Source: AP-15 sp036500965
Lineage (GTDB): Bacteria; Pseudomonadota; Alphaproteobacteria; ATCC43930; CGMCC-115725
Length of the DNA stretch: 64,000 bases
Direction: 5' to 3'
Assembly (NCBI GenBank): GCA_036500965.1
Contig: DASYBC010000051.1
Location: forward strand, 62,001 to 126,000
Numbering within the stretch: the stretch's first letter is position 1; each line of letters starts with the position of its first letter. The notes beneath the pieces were generated by a model. It did no database searches, had not been told where the DNA came from, and saw only the letters and a list, made by a program, of their open reading frames with translations. The position numbers and the translations under genes were made by a program. This document shows, piece after piece, positions 1-8,546 of the stretch.

Positions 1-204
1 GCCGATCAAATCGGCTAGCTGTTGCTGGGTCAGCCCCAGCATGATCCGCCGCTCGCGGACGCGGGCGCCGACATGGCGGTCGATGTCCTGGGTGCGGCTC
101 GTCGAACGGCGCGGCGGCGAGGCCGACGGCGCGTCAGTTCGGGACCGGCCATCCAGATGCTGCACGGCGCGCCCATGCTTGGTTGCTTGTTCCTCTTCTC
201 TCAT
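1..204 (-). CDS. XRE-family helix-turn-helix regulator, N-terminal part (runs off window start)
   Basis: The reverse strand from ATG at 204 reads 68 residues to the window edge without a stop. After a charged, disordered-looking N-terminus of about 48 residues, the sequence VRERRIMLGLTQQQLADLIG is the first half of a Cro/C1-type helix-turn-helix domain (helix 1 and the start of the TQQQLADLIG recognition unit). Alphaproteobacteria carry many such single-domain regulators. The C-terminal half lies outside the window, so its effector domain is unknown. It is divergent from the hydrolase at 485-1285, and the 280 bp between them holds no other convincing gene. Confidence 0.8.
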   Translation of the reverse strand, partial: MREEEQATKHGRAVQHLDGRSRTDAPSASPPRRSTSRTQDIDRHVGARVRERRIMLGLTQQQLADLIG

Positions 205-428
205 CTCGGTCCCTCGGTCAGGTCATAAAGCCCGTGTCCCGCGAGGGGGCACTCGATTCCGGTTCTGTCGAGGCGGTCGCCAGAACGGCGACGCTAGATC
301 CGGCAGCCATGCTCAACCGCATGGTGCTGGCGCATGGAACCGGGGCGATGTGTCAATTTTTAGGCGGTCTCGATCCTACCGCAGCGCATCACGCCGCTCA
401 CATCTGCGGTGCGTGCATGCCCTTCGCG

Positions 429-457
429 TTGACACTCGTCCGCGCCGATGATACCGA
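429..457 (+). promoter_or_regulatory. candidate sigma-70 promoter for the alpha/beta hydrolase
   Basis: TTGACA at 429-434 is a perfect -35 hexamer. After a 17-bp spacer it is followed by TACCGA at 452-457, a poor -10 match. It lies just upstream of the hydrolase start at 485. The weak -10 makes this tentative. Confidence 0.3.
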
Positions 458-484
458 CTGCGATCCGTTCTGAACCTGAGATCG

Positions 485-1285
485 ATGCCACGCATCTCGA
501 TTGGCGAATGCTCGCTCTATTACGAGCGGCAAGGCATGGGCTTTCCGGTCCTGTTCATAACGGGGCTGGGCGGGTTCGCGTCGTTTTGGCAGGATCAGGT
601 CGCGGCGTTTGCCAAGCGGTTCGAAGTCGTGACCTTCGATCATCGCGGCATCGGTCAGAGCGATCCGGCGCGGATGGGCTACACCGTCGAGCGCATGGCA
701 GTGGATGCCGTGGCGTTGCTCGACGCGCTCGAAATCCGGCGCGCCCATGTGGTTGGCCACTCGACCGGCGGGGCTGTTGCCCAGGTGCTGGCGATCGAGC
801 ACCCGAACCGGCTCGCCAGCGTCGTTCTGTCGGCGACCTGGACCAAGGCCGACGCCTACTTTCGCCGGGTCTACGCTTTGCGCAAGGAGATCCTGCAGCG
901 GCTCGGGCCCAGCATGTATCTGCAATCCTCCTCGCTCTTGTGGTATCCGAGCTGGTGGATCGCCCGCAACAACGAGCGTGTGCGCCAGATCGAGGCGCAG
1001 CATCTGGCGATCTTTGCAGCGCCAGAAATCGTCTCCAGCCGCATCGACGCGATGCTTGCCTTCGACCGAACCAGCGAGCTCGGGCGGATCAAAACCCCGA
1101 CCCTGGTCATCGGCGCCGAGGACGACATCGTCACCCCGGCCTATTTTTCCGAGGAGCTGGGCCGGCTGATCCCGGGGGCGGAGATCAAGCTGTTCGCCCG
1201 CGGCGGCCACTTCCTGACCCATGTCCGCGGCCGCGAGTTCAACGCCGCAGTGCTGCCGTTTCTGGTCTCGCATACGCCTAGCTGA
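485..1285 (+). CDS. alpha/beta-fold hydrolase (RutD / enol-lactonase-like)
   Basis: This 266-residue protein has the compact alpha/beta hydrolase fold. The oxyanion strand is FITGLGG near residue 25, the nucleophile elbow is GHSTGG with Ser93, the acid is Asp213 or Asp214 in GAEDDIVTP, and the histidine is His242 in RGGHF. Length and motifs fit the 3-oxoadipate enol-lactonase / aminoacrylate hydrolase (RutD) branch. No rut or catechol-pathway genes are nearby, so the substrate is open. No signal peptide is seen, so it should be cytoplasmic. It converges on the TRAP binding protein gene; the two stop codons abut as TGATCA. Confidence 0.85.
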   Translation: MPRISIGECSLYYERQGMGFPVLFITGLGGFASFWQDQVAAFAKRFEVVTFDHRGIGQSDPARMGYTVERMAVDAVALLDALEIRRAHVVGHSTGGAVAQVLAIEHPNRLASVVLSATWTKADAYFRRVYALRKEILQRLGPSMYLQSSSLLWYPSWWIARNNERVRQIEAQHLAIFAAPEIVSSRIDAMLAFDRTSELGRIKTPTLVIGAEDDIVTPAYFSEELGRLIPGAEIKLFARGGHFLTHVRGREFNAAVLPFLVSHTPS

Positions 1286-2230
1286 TCACAGCCCTGCGCC
1301 GATCGCACCGGAATAGGTTTCGAGCAGCCGCCAAGCTGCCGGGCCGGCCCGTTCGCGCCAGCGCGCGTAAAAGCTGCCCAGCCCGACTCGAAAGCTCGCG
1401 CTCTGCGCGACGTTGACCAGCATGCCGCGGCGTGCCAGCTCCTCGGCGCCGCCGGCATTGATCGCCTCGGTGTCCTGGCGCTGCAGCAGCGCGTATGTTT
1501 CGGCGTTGCGCTCGACCACCTCCTGGAGATTGCGTGGCAGGGCGCTCCAGGCATCGGCATTGGCGAGCAGGGTGAAGCCGGACCACCAATGGCCGGTCAG
1601 GCTCAAATGGGATTGCACCTCGTAAAGCTTCAGCGACAGCACGACGCCCAACGGGTCGCTCTGGCCGTCGAACCGGCGCTCCTTCAGCGCATTGTGCATC
1701 TGGTTGAACGGGACATAGCCCGCCTCGGCGCCGAAGACCGCGAAAAAGTCGCGGGCGATCGCACCGCCGGGGCTGCGAATCTTGAGCCCGGCGAGATCGG
1801 CGGCGGTTTCGATCGGGCGCGCGCTGGTGGTCAGGTGGTGAAAACCGTTCTGCAGCGAGTGGCGGAACGCGTGCACTCCATGCCGCGCCAGCTCGCGCCG
1901 GATCTGATCGCCGAGCGCGCCGTCGAGCGCCGCGAACACCGCCTTCGAATCCTCGAACGCGAATGGCAGCAGCGGCAGCGCGCTGGTCGGCGCGAGGTCG
2001 CCCAAGGTGGCCCCGGCGACAAAAAATTCGAGCGCGCCCGAACGCATGTCGGCCAGCATCTGAGGGTCGGGGCCGAGCCGGCTCTCGGGAAACACCTCGA
2101 GCTCGAGCTGCCCGTCGGTGTCGCGACCGATCGCCGCGGCCATCTCGAAGAGACGCCGGGCGGTAGGGCTGCTTTCCGGCTGATTCAATCCCAGCCGGTA
2201 ATGGAAGCGTGAGGCGTGATCGTTTGGCAT
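1286..2230 (-). CDS. TRAP transporter solute-binding protein, DctP family, apparently leaderless
   Basis: The 314-residue product matches the DctP/DctB-type binding proteins: an early strand RLGLNQPESSPTARR, the LADLAGLKIRSPGG hinge segment with the ligand-binding arginine, and a FNQMHNALKERRFDGQ segment equivalent to the family's EvytALQqGvvDGqE motif. Such proteins bind organic acids in the periplasm for DctQM permeases. Here the N-terminus MPNDHASRFHYR has no hydrophobic signal segment and no better upstream start is visible. No dctQ or dctM gene lies in the window. It may be an orphan with another role, a gene that lost its leader, or a mis-started gene. Confidence 0.8.
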   Translation of the reverse strand: MPNDHASRFHYRLGLNQPESSPTARRLFEMAAAIGRDTDGQLELEVFPESRLGPDPQMLADMRSGALEFFVAGATLGDLAPTSALPLLPFAFEDSKAVFAALDGALGDQIRRELARHGVHAFRHSLQNGFHHLTTSARPIETAADLAGLKIRSPGGAIARDFFAVFGAEAGYVPFNQMHNALKERRFDGQSDPLGVVLSLKLYEVQSHLSLTGHWWSGFTLLANADAWSALPRNLQEVVERNAETYALLQRQDTEAINAGGAEELARRGMLVNVAQSASFRVGLGSFYARWRERAGPAAWRLLETYSGAIGAGL

Positions 2231-2327
2231 CGGGCGATCATAATCGACCCCCGCAAGGCCGCGCCCGCCGCAAGCATCGAGCCGACCCGCTGAATATCAC
2301 GCTCAGCGCATTTGAGCGCGGCCACCC

Positions 2328-2681
2328 TCAATCGTCGAGATCAACCGATGCCAGCAGCGGTTCCCAGCTTGGCGCGAGGTCGCGAAGCGGCGCCGGCGCG
2401 GATATTTCCTCGTACAGCAGCCGAGCCTCCGCCGCTGGGCCGCGCCGCCAGCCGAGCGCGGCCACGCGCACCGTCCGTTGAACGGCGCCCTGCGGTGCCG
2501 TAATCGCGTCGCCGATCCGGACCGGGTGGTTGGGTTTGCGCGCGGCGACCCCGTTGACCGTCACGGCGCCTCCCGTGCATAGCCGCCCGGCGAGCGAGCG
2601 GCTCTTGGCCAGGCGCGCAAACCATAGCCATTGATCGAGCCGGCGGCCGGTGGTTTCGCTCGGGCCGGCGGCACCCTTCAG
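2328..2681 (-). CDS. RNA-binding S4 domain protein, Hsp15-like
   Basis: The sequence RRLDQWLWFARLAKSRSLA followed by GGAVTVNGVAARKPNHPVRIGD is a textbook S4 RNA-binding domain, as in Hsp15, which recycles stalled 50S subunits with attached nascent chains. About 117 residues follow from a CTG codon at 2681-2679 that overlaps the helicase stop in a CTGA arrangement. There is no in-frame ATG, GTG or TTG between that point and the domain. A longer reading starting inside the helicase gene (ATG at 3095) is possible but its extra residues look like shadow sequence. Coupling to the helicase gene implies a shared RNA-related role. Confidence 0.8.
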   Translation of the reverse strand: MKGAAGPSETTGRRLDQWLWFARLAKSRSLAGRLCTGGAVTVNGVAARKPNHPVRIGDAITAPQGAVQRTVRVAALGWRRGPAAEARLLYEEISAPAPLRDLAPSWEPLLASVDLDD

Positions 2682-5170
2682 GCGAGTTTCAGCTCCCGCA
2701 GCTTGGCGAATGGATGACCCTCCCTCGGCGCCGCCGCAGGACGGCGCTCGGCGATTTGGCGATTGCGGCGCGGCCGCGCGACGAAGGTCTCGGCGCCGGC
2801 GTCGATTACCGCGCGATAGCCGAGTGCGGTCAGCAGCGGACGCAATCCCTCCGGCTCGCTGCCGGCGATCGAGGCGAGCCGCTCGTCGGCCGTAAACGGG
2901 CCGTTGCGGGCGAGCCGCCGCGCCGCCGCCGCCAGCCGCTCCAGCCGGTCGGCGCGCACGCCGACAGGGCCGGCGACGACGACGCCGAGCGCGGCGTAGA
3001 ACGACGCCGGCAGGGCCGGATCGACGTCGATCGCCTTGGCGAGACGCCGCGCCGGCGGCAGCTGCGGCATCTCCTGTCCGTGCCACACCGCCCACAGCAG
3101 GGCGCGAAAGCGCACCGTCTCGGGTCGCAGCAGCGGCTCGAGATAAATGGTCTGCGTGCCGAAACGCACGCCCAGCCGGGAGAGTGCCGCGCGGTCGGCG
3201 CGGTCGAGCGCCGTCACCTGGCGCGCCACATCGGCCGACGGCAGCGTGCCCAGCGCCTCGGCGAGCTGAAAGGCGAGACCGCGTCCAATCCCGCCGAGCG
3301 GCAGCGCGGAGATCGCGAACAGCGATGCCAGCCGGCGCTCGGCCTCGGCACGGACGAATGCCGAGAGCCGCTGGCGGATTTTTTCACGCGCCTCGCCTTC
3401 GACAAAATCGCTGGCCAGCGGCTCGGCCCGCGGCGTCAGCATCCGCTCGCCGGCGGTCATGCGGCCGACGATCCCGCGGCGCCAGCGCACCATGCCCGCC
3501 GCATCGATCGCAAAGGCCGCGTCGGCATCGGCCGCGAGCTGCCGCGCGCGGGCGGCGACTTCGCTGCGCAACACCCGGTTGGCGGCGGTGGTCAAGGTCC
3601 GCATCTCGATCCCGTCGATCGCGTCCGGGACAAAATGCAAGCCGTCGAGCCGGCCGACATAGGCACCCTCGACCCGCACCTCGCCCGACGCCGCTATCGA
3701 GGCCGCCAGGGTGTCGTCGGACGCCAGCCGGCGCACCAGGAAGGCCGAGCGTCGATCGACAAAGCGCTGGGTGATGCGGTCGTGCAAGGCGTCGGAGAGC
3801 CGGTCCTCGATGCCGCGGGCGCGCTCTTGCCAGGCGGCGGCGCCATCGACCCAGTCGCCGCGGTGGGTGATGTAGGTCCAGGTGCGGATATGGGCGATGC
3901 GCGCCATCAGGGTGTCGATGTCGCCCTCGGCACAGTCGAGATTGGCCATCTGCGCGGCGATCCAGTCGGTCGGCAGCCGTTCGTCTGGGCCGGCGAGATG
4001 GCCGAAGATATGCGCCAGAAGCCGCGTATGGGTGTCGCTCATGACCTTGCGGAAGTCCGGGATCTGGCAGACCTCCCACAGCAGCCGCACCGCGCCCCGA
4101 TGCCGGGCGAGGGCCGCGACCTCGCGGTTGCGGGCGAGCGCCTGCAGGGCACGGTGGTCGTCGGCTTCGCGCGCCTGGACGAGGCCCGGGGCCGAGGGCC
4201 GCTCGTCGAGGCTTTTTAGCAGGGCATCAATCGAGCCAAAGCGCAGCCGCGTGTTGCGCCAGTTGAGCCGGGTCAGCGGATCAAAGCGATGGGTCTCGAC
4301 CGCTTCGACGATTTCGGGGTCGAGCGGGCCCTGCTCGGCGGTGGCGCCAAAAGTGCCGTCGCTCATATGCCGCCCGGCGCGACCGGCGATCTGGGCAATT
4401 TCGGCGGCGGTGAGGCGCCGCGGGCCGCGGCCGTCGAACTTGGCGGTGCGGGCAAAGGCGACATGGTCGAGATCCATGTTGAGCCCCATGCCGATCGCGT
4501 CGGTGGCGACCAGGTAATCGACCTCGCCGGCCTGGAACATGCCGACCTGCGCGTTGCGGGCTCGCGGCGAGAGCGCACCCAGAACCACCGCGGTGCCGCC
4601 GCGCTGCCGGCGAATCAGCTCGGCCAGCGAAAAGACATCGGCCACGGCAAAGGCGACGACGGCGCTGCGCGGCGGCAGCCGCGTCACCTTTTTGTGCCCT
4701 GTATAGGACAGCGTTGAAAACCGCGGCCGGCTGATGTGCTCGAATTCCGGGGCGAGCCTCCGCATCAGCGGCTTGATCGTGTCGGCGCCGAGCAGCATCG
4801 TCTCGGCAAGGCCACGCGCGTGCAGGAGCCGCGCGGTAAAGACATGGCCGCGTTCGGGATCGGCGCACAGCTGAATTTCGTCCACGGCGAGAAAATCGAC
4901 CAGCCGGTCGAGCGGCATCGATTCTACGGTGCACACGAAATAGGACGGGTTCCGCGGCAGGATCTTTTCTTCGCCGGTGATCAGCGCGACCGCGCGGGCG
5001 CCTTTTAGCTTGACGATGCGATCGTAATTCTCGCGCGCCAAGAGGCGCAGCGGAAACCCGATCATCCCGCTCTTGTGGCCGAGCATGCGCTCGATGGCGA
5101 GGTGGGTCTTGCCGGTGTTGGTCGGCCCGAGGACCGCGACGAGCCGCGGAGCGGGGCTGAACATGCCCAT
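2678..5170 (-). CDS. SUV3-like DEAD/DEAH-superfamily RNA helicase
   Basis: The 830-residue protein has Walker A GPTNTGKTHLA (residues about 15-25), motif II DEIQ near residue 106, and motif VI QIAGRAGR near residue 263, with the SUV3-type spacing. Its relatives include the mitochondrial degradosome helicase SUV3 and a family conserved in alphaproteobacteria. The C-terminal half is alpha-helical and arginine-rich, resembling the SUV3 C-terminal region. Expected activity is ATP-dependent unwinding of structured RNA, perhaps feeding RNA decay. It is translationally linked to the S4-domain gene that overlaps its stop. A second ATG lies two codons inside. Confidence 0.88.
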   Translation of the reverse strand: MGMFSPAPRLVAVLGPTNTGKTHLAIERMLGHKSGMIGFPLRLLARENYDRIVKLKGARAVALITGEEKILPRNPSYFVCTVESMPLDRLVDFLAVDEIQLCADPERGHVFTARLLHARGLAETMLLGADTIKPLMRRLAPEFEHISRPRFSTLSYTGHKKVTRLPPRSAVVAFAVADVFSLAELIRRQRGGTAVVLGALSPRARNAQVGMFQAGEVDYLVATDAIGMGLNMDLDHVAFARTAKFDGRGPRRLTAAEIAQIAGRAGRHMSDGTFGATAEQGPLDPEIVEAVETHRFDPLTRLNWRNTRLRFGSIDALLKSLDERPSAPGLVQAREADDHRALQALARNREVAALARHRGAVRLLWEVCQIPDFRKVMSDTHTRLLAHIFGHLAGPDERLPTDWIAAQMANLDCAEGDIDTLMARIAHIRTWTYITHRGDWVDGAAAWQERARGIEDRLSDALHDRITQRFVDRRSAFLVRRLASDDTLAASIAASGEVRVEGAYVGRLDGLHFVPDAIDGIEMRTLTTAANRVLRSEVAARARQLAADADAAFAIDAAGMVRWRRGIVGRMTAGERMLTPRAEPLASDFVEGEAREKIRQRLSAFVRAEAERRLASLFAISALPLGGIGRGLAFQLAEALGTLPSADVARQVTALDRADRAALSRLGVRFGTQTIYLEPLLRPETVRFRALLWAVWHGQEMPQLPPARRLAKAIDVDPALPASFYAALGVVVAGPVGVRADRLERLAAAARRLARNGPFTADERLASIAGSEPEGLRPLLTALGYRAVIDAGAETFVARPRRNRQIAERRPAAAPREGHPFAKLRELKLA

Positions 5171-5264
5171 AAGCTAGAGGTATCGGGTGCCAAAGGCGAG
5201 AACGCAAGCGCAAAGCGGTGCAACCGGCGCCGGTGCGTCGCTAAGCAGCAGCTTCTCGTTGGGC

Positions 5265-5942
5265 CTACGGCAAGTGCCGGCGGGCGAGGAACTCGGCCCG
5301 GGCGAGCTGGCGGTGCAGCGCCAGGCGTTCCGCCGTCGTCAGCGGATGGTGCGCGCCGCCAAACGGCAACAGCCCGCCATTGCCGTCGAACAGCAGCAGG
5401 TTGCCGAGCCCGCTCTCATCCAAAGTCCAGTTCCGCACCGGCCCGGTGTCGATGTGGATGAAGTTCGAATGCGGGTACCAGCCGACGCCGCCGCACCGCA
5501 TCGCGCGCGCTGCGTTCATCGCGTCTTCGAGCTTCGAACCGAAGGTGAAGTCGAGCGCCCTGCCGTACATGTGCTGGCTGTGCTCGGCCACGCCAAAGGT
5601 GGTGCGCGCCAGCATCGCGTTGGTTTCGGGGGTGCGGTAGGCAGAGAGGATCGTCGCCTTCGCCTCGCCGGTGGCGGCGAGAAGATCGGCCAGGAAGTCG
5701 ATGACGCCGACATCCATCTCGGTCTTGGCGCCGCAATGAAAATCGCGCAGGAACACGCACAGATCGGCGACCGCCTGCGGGATCGGCCCGTTGTCGTCGC
5801 GATACGGCCCGTCAAAGGTCTCGCCGGTATGCGCGTTGATGAGGCGCAGCCGGCGCAGCGCCGGCACTCGCGGCACCGCCTGCGCCGCCAATGGCCACAC
5901 CGCCCAGCCGGCCGCCAGCGAGAGAAGCAGGCGCCGATCCAT
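5265..5942 (-). CDS. DUF882 / YcbK-like peptidoglycan L,D-endopeptidase-type protein
   Basis: The 225-residue protein begins with MDRRLLLSLAAGWAVWPLAA, a signal peptide with a twin-arginine flavour. The mature part carries the zinc-site motifs of the M15A/DUF882 family: SAYRTPETN, SQHMYGRALDF and GVGWYPHSNFIHIDTG, which include the two conserved metal-binding histidines and an aspartate. YcbK-family proteins act on murein cross-links in the periplasm. The ATG at 5942 follows a GGAAAG ribosome-binding site at suitable distance; a GTG one codon earlier is the alternative. Confidence 0.88.
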   Translation of the reverse strand: MDRRLLLSLAAGWAVWPLAAQAVPRVPALRRLRLINAHTGETFDGPYRDDNGPIPQAVADLCVFLRDFHCGAKTEMDVGVIDFLADLLAATGEAKATILSAYRTPETNAMLARTTFGVAEHSQHMYGRALDFTFGSKLEDAMNAARAMRCGGVGWYPHSNFIHIDTGPVRNWTLDESGLGNLLLFDGNGGLLPFGGAHHPLTTAERLALHRQLARAEFLARRHLP

Positions 5943-6032
5943 CACCAGCTTTCCATCATCGGCGGGATAATAGTGCGAGAGGGGCGCGAATTACACGCGG
6001 CGAATCGGTCGGATAGGCCATCCGCCGGCCGC

Positions 6033-8546
6033 TCAGAACCGCTGCAGCAGGCGATCGATGTAGTCGTGCTCGAGTTCCGGGCGGTCGCGCTCGCCGGCGC
6101 GGCGGCGCAGCTCGTCGAGGATTTCACGGGCCTTCTGCATCGTGCTCTTGTCCGGGAGCTTGACGTCGCCGGTGTCGTAGGTGCCGTCATTCGCCATTGG
6201 CCGGCCGAGCGGGTCCCGCTCGACCCCATCGCGCCGGCCGCCGCCGGACCGGTCGTCCGCAGGCTCGCCCAAGGCATTGCCGAGGCCGCGCTGCATTTGC
6301 TGGGCGAATTGGCGAGCCGCCTGCTGCAGCTGATCGAGCGCATCGGTCTGCGGCCCGATCGCTTCGCCGGGCTGGCCGCCGCGCAACGCCTGGGCCGCCC
6401 GGTGCATCGCCCGCTCGGCGCGACCGAGCGGCTCGGGGATGCCGCCGAGCCCGTTGTCCATGCGCCGCATCATATCGCCGAGGCTGTGACGCAGCCCTTC
6501 CTGCTGCCCGGCCGCATCGCCCATGTCAGCAGCCCCGCCCAGCTGCCCGCCGCTCTGATCGCCGGGAATGCCCATCATCCCCTGCTGCATCTGCTGCTGC
6601 GCCTGCTGCTCGGCGCGAAAGCTGCGGTCGAGCAGCTGCTGCTGGCGCTGCATCATCTGCTGCATGCCGCGCATCATCTGCTGCGCTTCACGCGATTCCT
6701 GCGGCTGCATCTGCCCAGGCCCGGCCATCCGCATGTTTTCCAGCATGTTCTGTAATTGCGCCAGCAGCTGGCGCGCCTGGTCGCGCGCCCCGCTCATCGC
6801 CAGCTCGCGGGCCTGGTCGAGCATCTGTTCGAGATCGCGGCTGCTGAGCATCTGCGCGGAGCCGGGCGGCGGCCGGCTTTGCTCGGGATGGCGGGCCATG
6901 TTCTCGGCTAAAGCCCGCAAGTAGCGGTCGAGCGCCTGTTGCAGCTCGCTCATCAGGCGGTCGATTTCCTGCTCCGACGCCCCTTTCGCCAGCGCATCCT
7001 GCAGCTGCTGCTGGAGGCGGCGAAGCTCGGTTTGCGCCAGTGCCGCATGCCCATCCTCGATGCGCAAGGCCACGTCCCACAGCAGCTGCTCGACCTGCGC
7101 GATCGAGGCAGCGTCCTGGTTGAGCCGCAGCCGCTCCTCGGCGACGCGCAGCCCGAGAAACGCCATGTCGTCATTGTCGTAAAGCTGCGGGCGCGAGCGC
7201 AGATCGCCGAGGATCTCGGCCACCGGCACGCGCGAGCCCGGATCGATCGCCAGCTCCTTGCGCTGCTCGACGATTGCCCGCGCTACCGGATTGTGGAACA
7301 CGCGCTCGGGCAAGGTCAGCCGCACCGGCTCGCTCACCCCGGTTTGGCCGAGCGCGTCGGCGGCGACGAGTCGGATCTCGACCGGCAGTCCGGCCCAGGG
7401 CGACGCTGTCAGATCGTGATAGCTGGTCGCCCGCGCCTGTTTAAGGTGCAGCCCCGGCAGCGGCAGACCGAGCTTGATTTCCTCGGCTCGCTTGCCGTTG
7501 GGCGAGGCCCCGGTCTTGGCGGCGGTCTTGGCGGCGGTCCTGGCGTCGAGGCGCCGGATCACCGCGGTCACCTTCTCGACGCCGTAATCGTCGCCGGCGC
7601 GGTAGTCGAGCCGCAGCGCCTGCCGCACTGTCGCCTCGGGCGGCTTGGCGAAAGCGATCGTCGGCGGATGGTCCGGGATGATCTCGACCGGCCAGCTGCC
7701 GAGCACGTCGCCGCCCTGCGACACCGCGATCCGCGTGCCCGCCTTCAACACGGCTTGGGCGCGGTAATCCTCTTTGTCGATCGTGTCGAAGTCGTGGGAC
7801 TGGCTGTCGATCGCTATACGCGGTGCGGAATCCCCGCCATGAACTTGCGCCAGCAGCTTGCTGCCGATCGGGATGCGAACCGTCTGCCGGTTGTCCGGCC
7901 GCAGGAATTGCGGCGGCAGCCCGGTATATTCGGGCGGCGTCACCCAGATGTCGAGGCTGGCGGCGAGCGCCGGCGCCCCGTCCTCGAGGTCCGGTGTCAC
8001 TGCGCGCAGCAGGCGGTCGCGCCAATCGCCGCCGGCATCGACGGCGCCGAGCAGCAGCAGCATCGCCAACAGCGCGCGCAGGCCGCACGGATCGCGGGCG
8101 GCAAGCCCGCCCGCGGGCCAGCCGATGCGCAGCCGGCGCGCCGCCGCCGCCATGCGCCGCCGGTGCGCCTCCCATAGTTGCGCCGCCGCCAGGTCGAGCG
8201 GCATGCTCGGCCGGTCGGCGAGCGCCTGCAGCGGGCGATGCGCGAGCCCGCTCGCCCGCTCGATGCGGCGCCGAGCCGCACTGTTTTGCGGAAAAACGAC
8301 GTCGCGAAACGCCGCTGCGAGGGCGAGCAGAAAAGCGGCGCCAAATGCCAGCAGCAGCGCGCCGTGGGCGCGGCCGGGCAGCAGCGGCAGCAGATCGAAC
8401 AGCGCCACGATCAAAAACAGGCCGAGCACGGCCAGCGCCGGCCAGCCGGCAGGCCACACCCGTTCCCACCACAGTGCGGCCTGGGCGAGGCGCAGACGCA
8501 GGCGCATCGCAATCGGGGTCTGCGGATCTTCCGAGCGATCGGTCAT
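6033..8546 (-). CDS. TIGR02302-family membrane protein (DUF4175)
   Basis: The start at 8546 overlaps the lysA stop in ATGA and gives 837 residues. Two hydrophobic segments (about residues 36-78) and another near 158-172 anchor the N-terminus. A large soluble domain follows with the family's PPEYTGLPPQ and YRAGDDYGVEKV segments. Residues about 560-700 form a long helical region very rich in Gln and Met. TIGR02302 is alphaproteobacteria-specific and of unknown function, and is regularly found beside lysA as here. The C-terminus PELEHDYIDRLLQRF matches the family ending. Confidence 0.9.
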   Translation of the reverse strand: MTDRSEDPQTPIAMRLRLRLAQAALWWERVWPAGWPALAVLGLFLIVALFDLLPLLPGRAHGALLLAFGAAFLLALAAAFRDVVFPQNSAARRRIERASGLAHRPLQALADRPSMPLDLAAAQLWEAHRRRMAAAARRLRIGWPAGGLAARDPCGLRALLAMLLLLGAVDAGGDWRDRLLRAVTPDLEDGAPALAASLDIWVTPPEYTGLPPQFLRPDNRQTVRIPIGSKLLAQVHGGDSAPRIAIDSQSHDFDTIDKEDYRAQAVLKAGTRIAVSQGGDVLGSWPVEIIPDHPPTIAFAKPPEATVRQALRLDYRAGDDYGVEKVTAVIRRLDARTAAKTAAKTGASPNGKRAEEIKLGLPLPGLHLKQARATSYHDLTASPWAGLPVEIRLVAADALGQTGVSEPVRLTLPERVFHNPVARAIVEQRKELAIDPGSRVPVAEILGDLRSRPQLYDNDDMAFLGLRVAEERLRLNQDAASIAQVEQLLWDVALRIEDGHAALAQTELRRLQQQLQDALAKGASEQEIDRLMSELQQALDRYLRALAENMARHPEQSRPPPGSAQMLSSRDLEQMLDQARELAMSGARDQARQLLAQLQNMLENMRMAGPGQMQPQESREAQQMMRGMQQMMQRQQQLLDRSFRAEQQAQQQMQQGMMGIPGDQSGGQLGGAADMGDAAGQQEGLRHSLGDMMRRMDNGLGGIPEPLGRAERAMHRAAQALRGGQPGEAIGPQTDALDQLQQAARQFAQQMQRGLGNALGEPADDRSGGGRRDGVERDPLGRPMANDGTYDTGDVKLPDKSTMQKAREILDELRRRAGERDRPELEHDYIDRLLQRF

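Noticed and set aside
41..473. short forward frames in the first 480 bp
   Set aside because: They overlap the reverse-strand XRE regulator and the divergent promoter region and show no domain or ribosome-binding site.
2714..4219. 501-codon forward open frame inside the helicase gene
   Set aside because: It lies antisense to a clear SUV3-like helicase and has the Arg/Gln/Gly-rich composition of a shadow frame.
5187..6755. 522-codon forward open frame across DUF882 and TIGR02302
   Set aside because: It spans two well-supported genes on the other strand and contains no domain.
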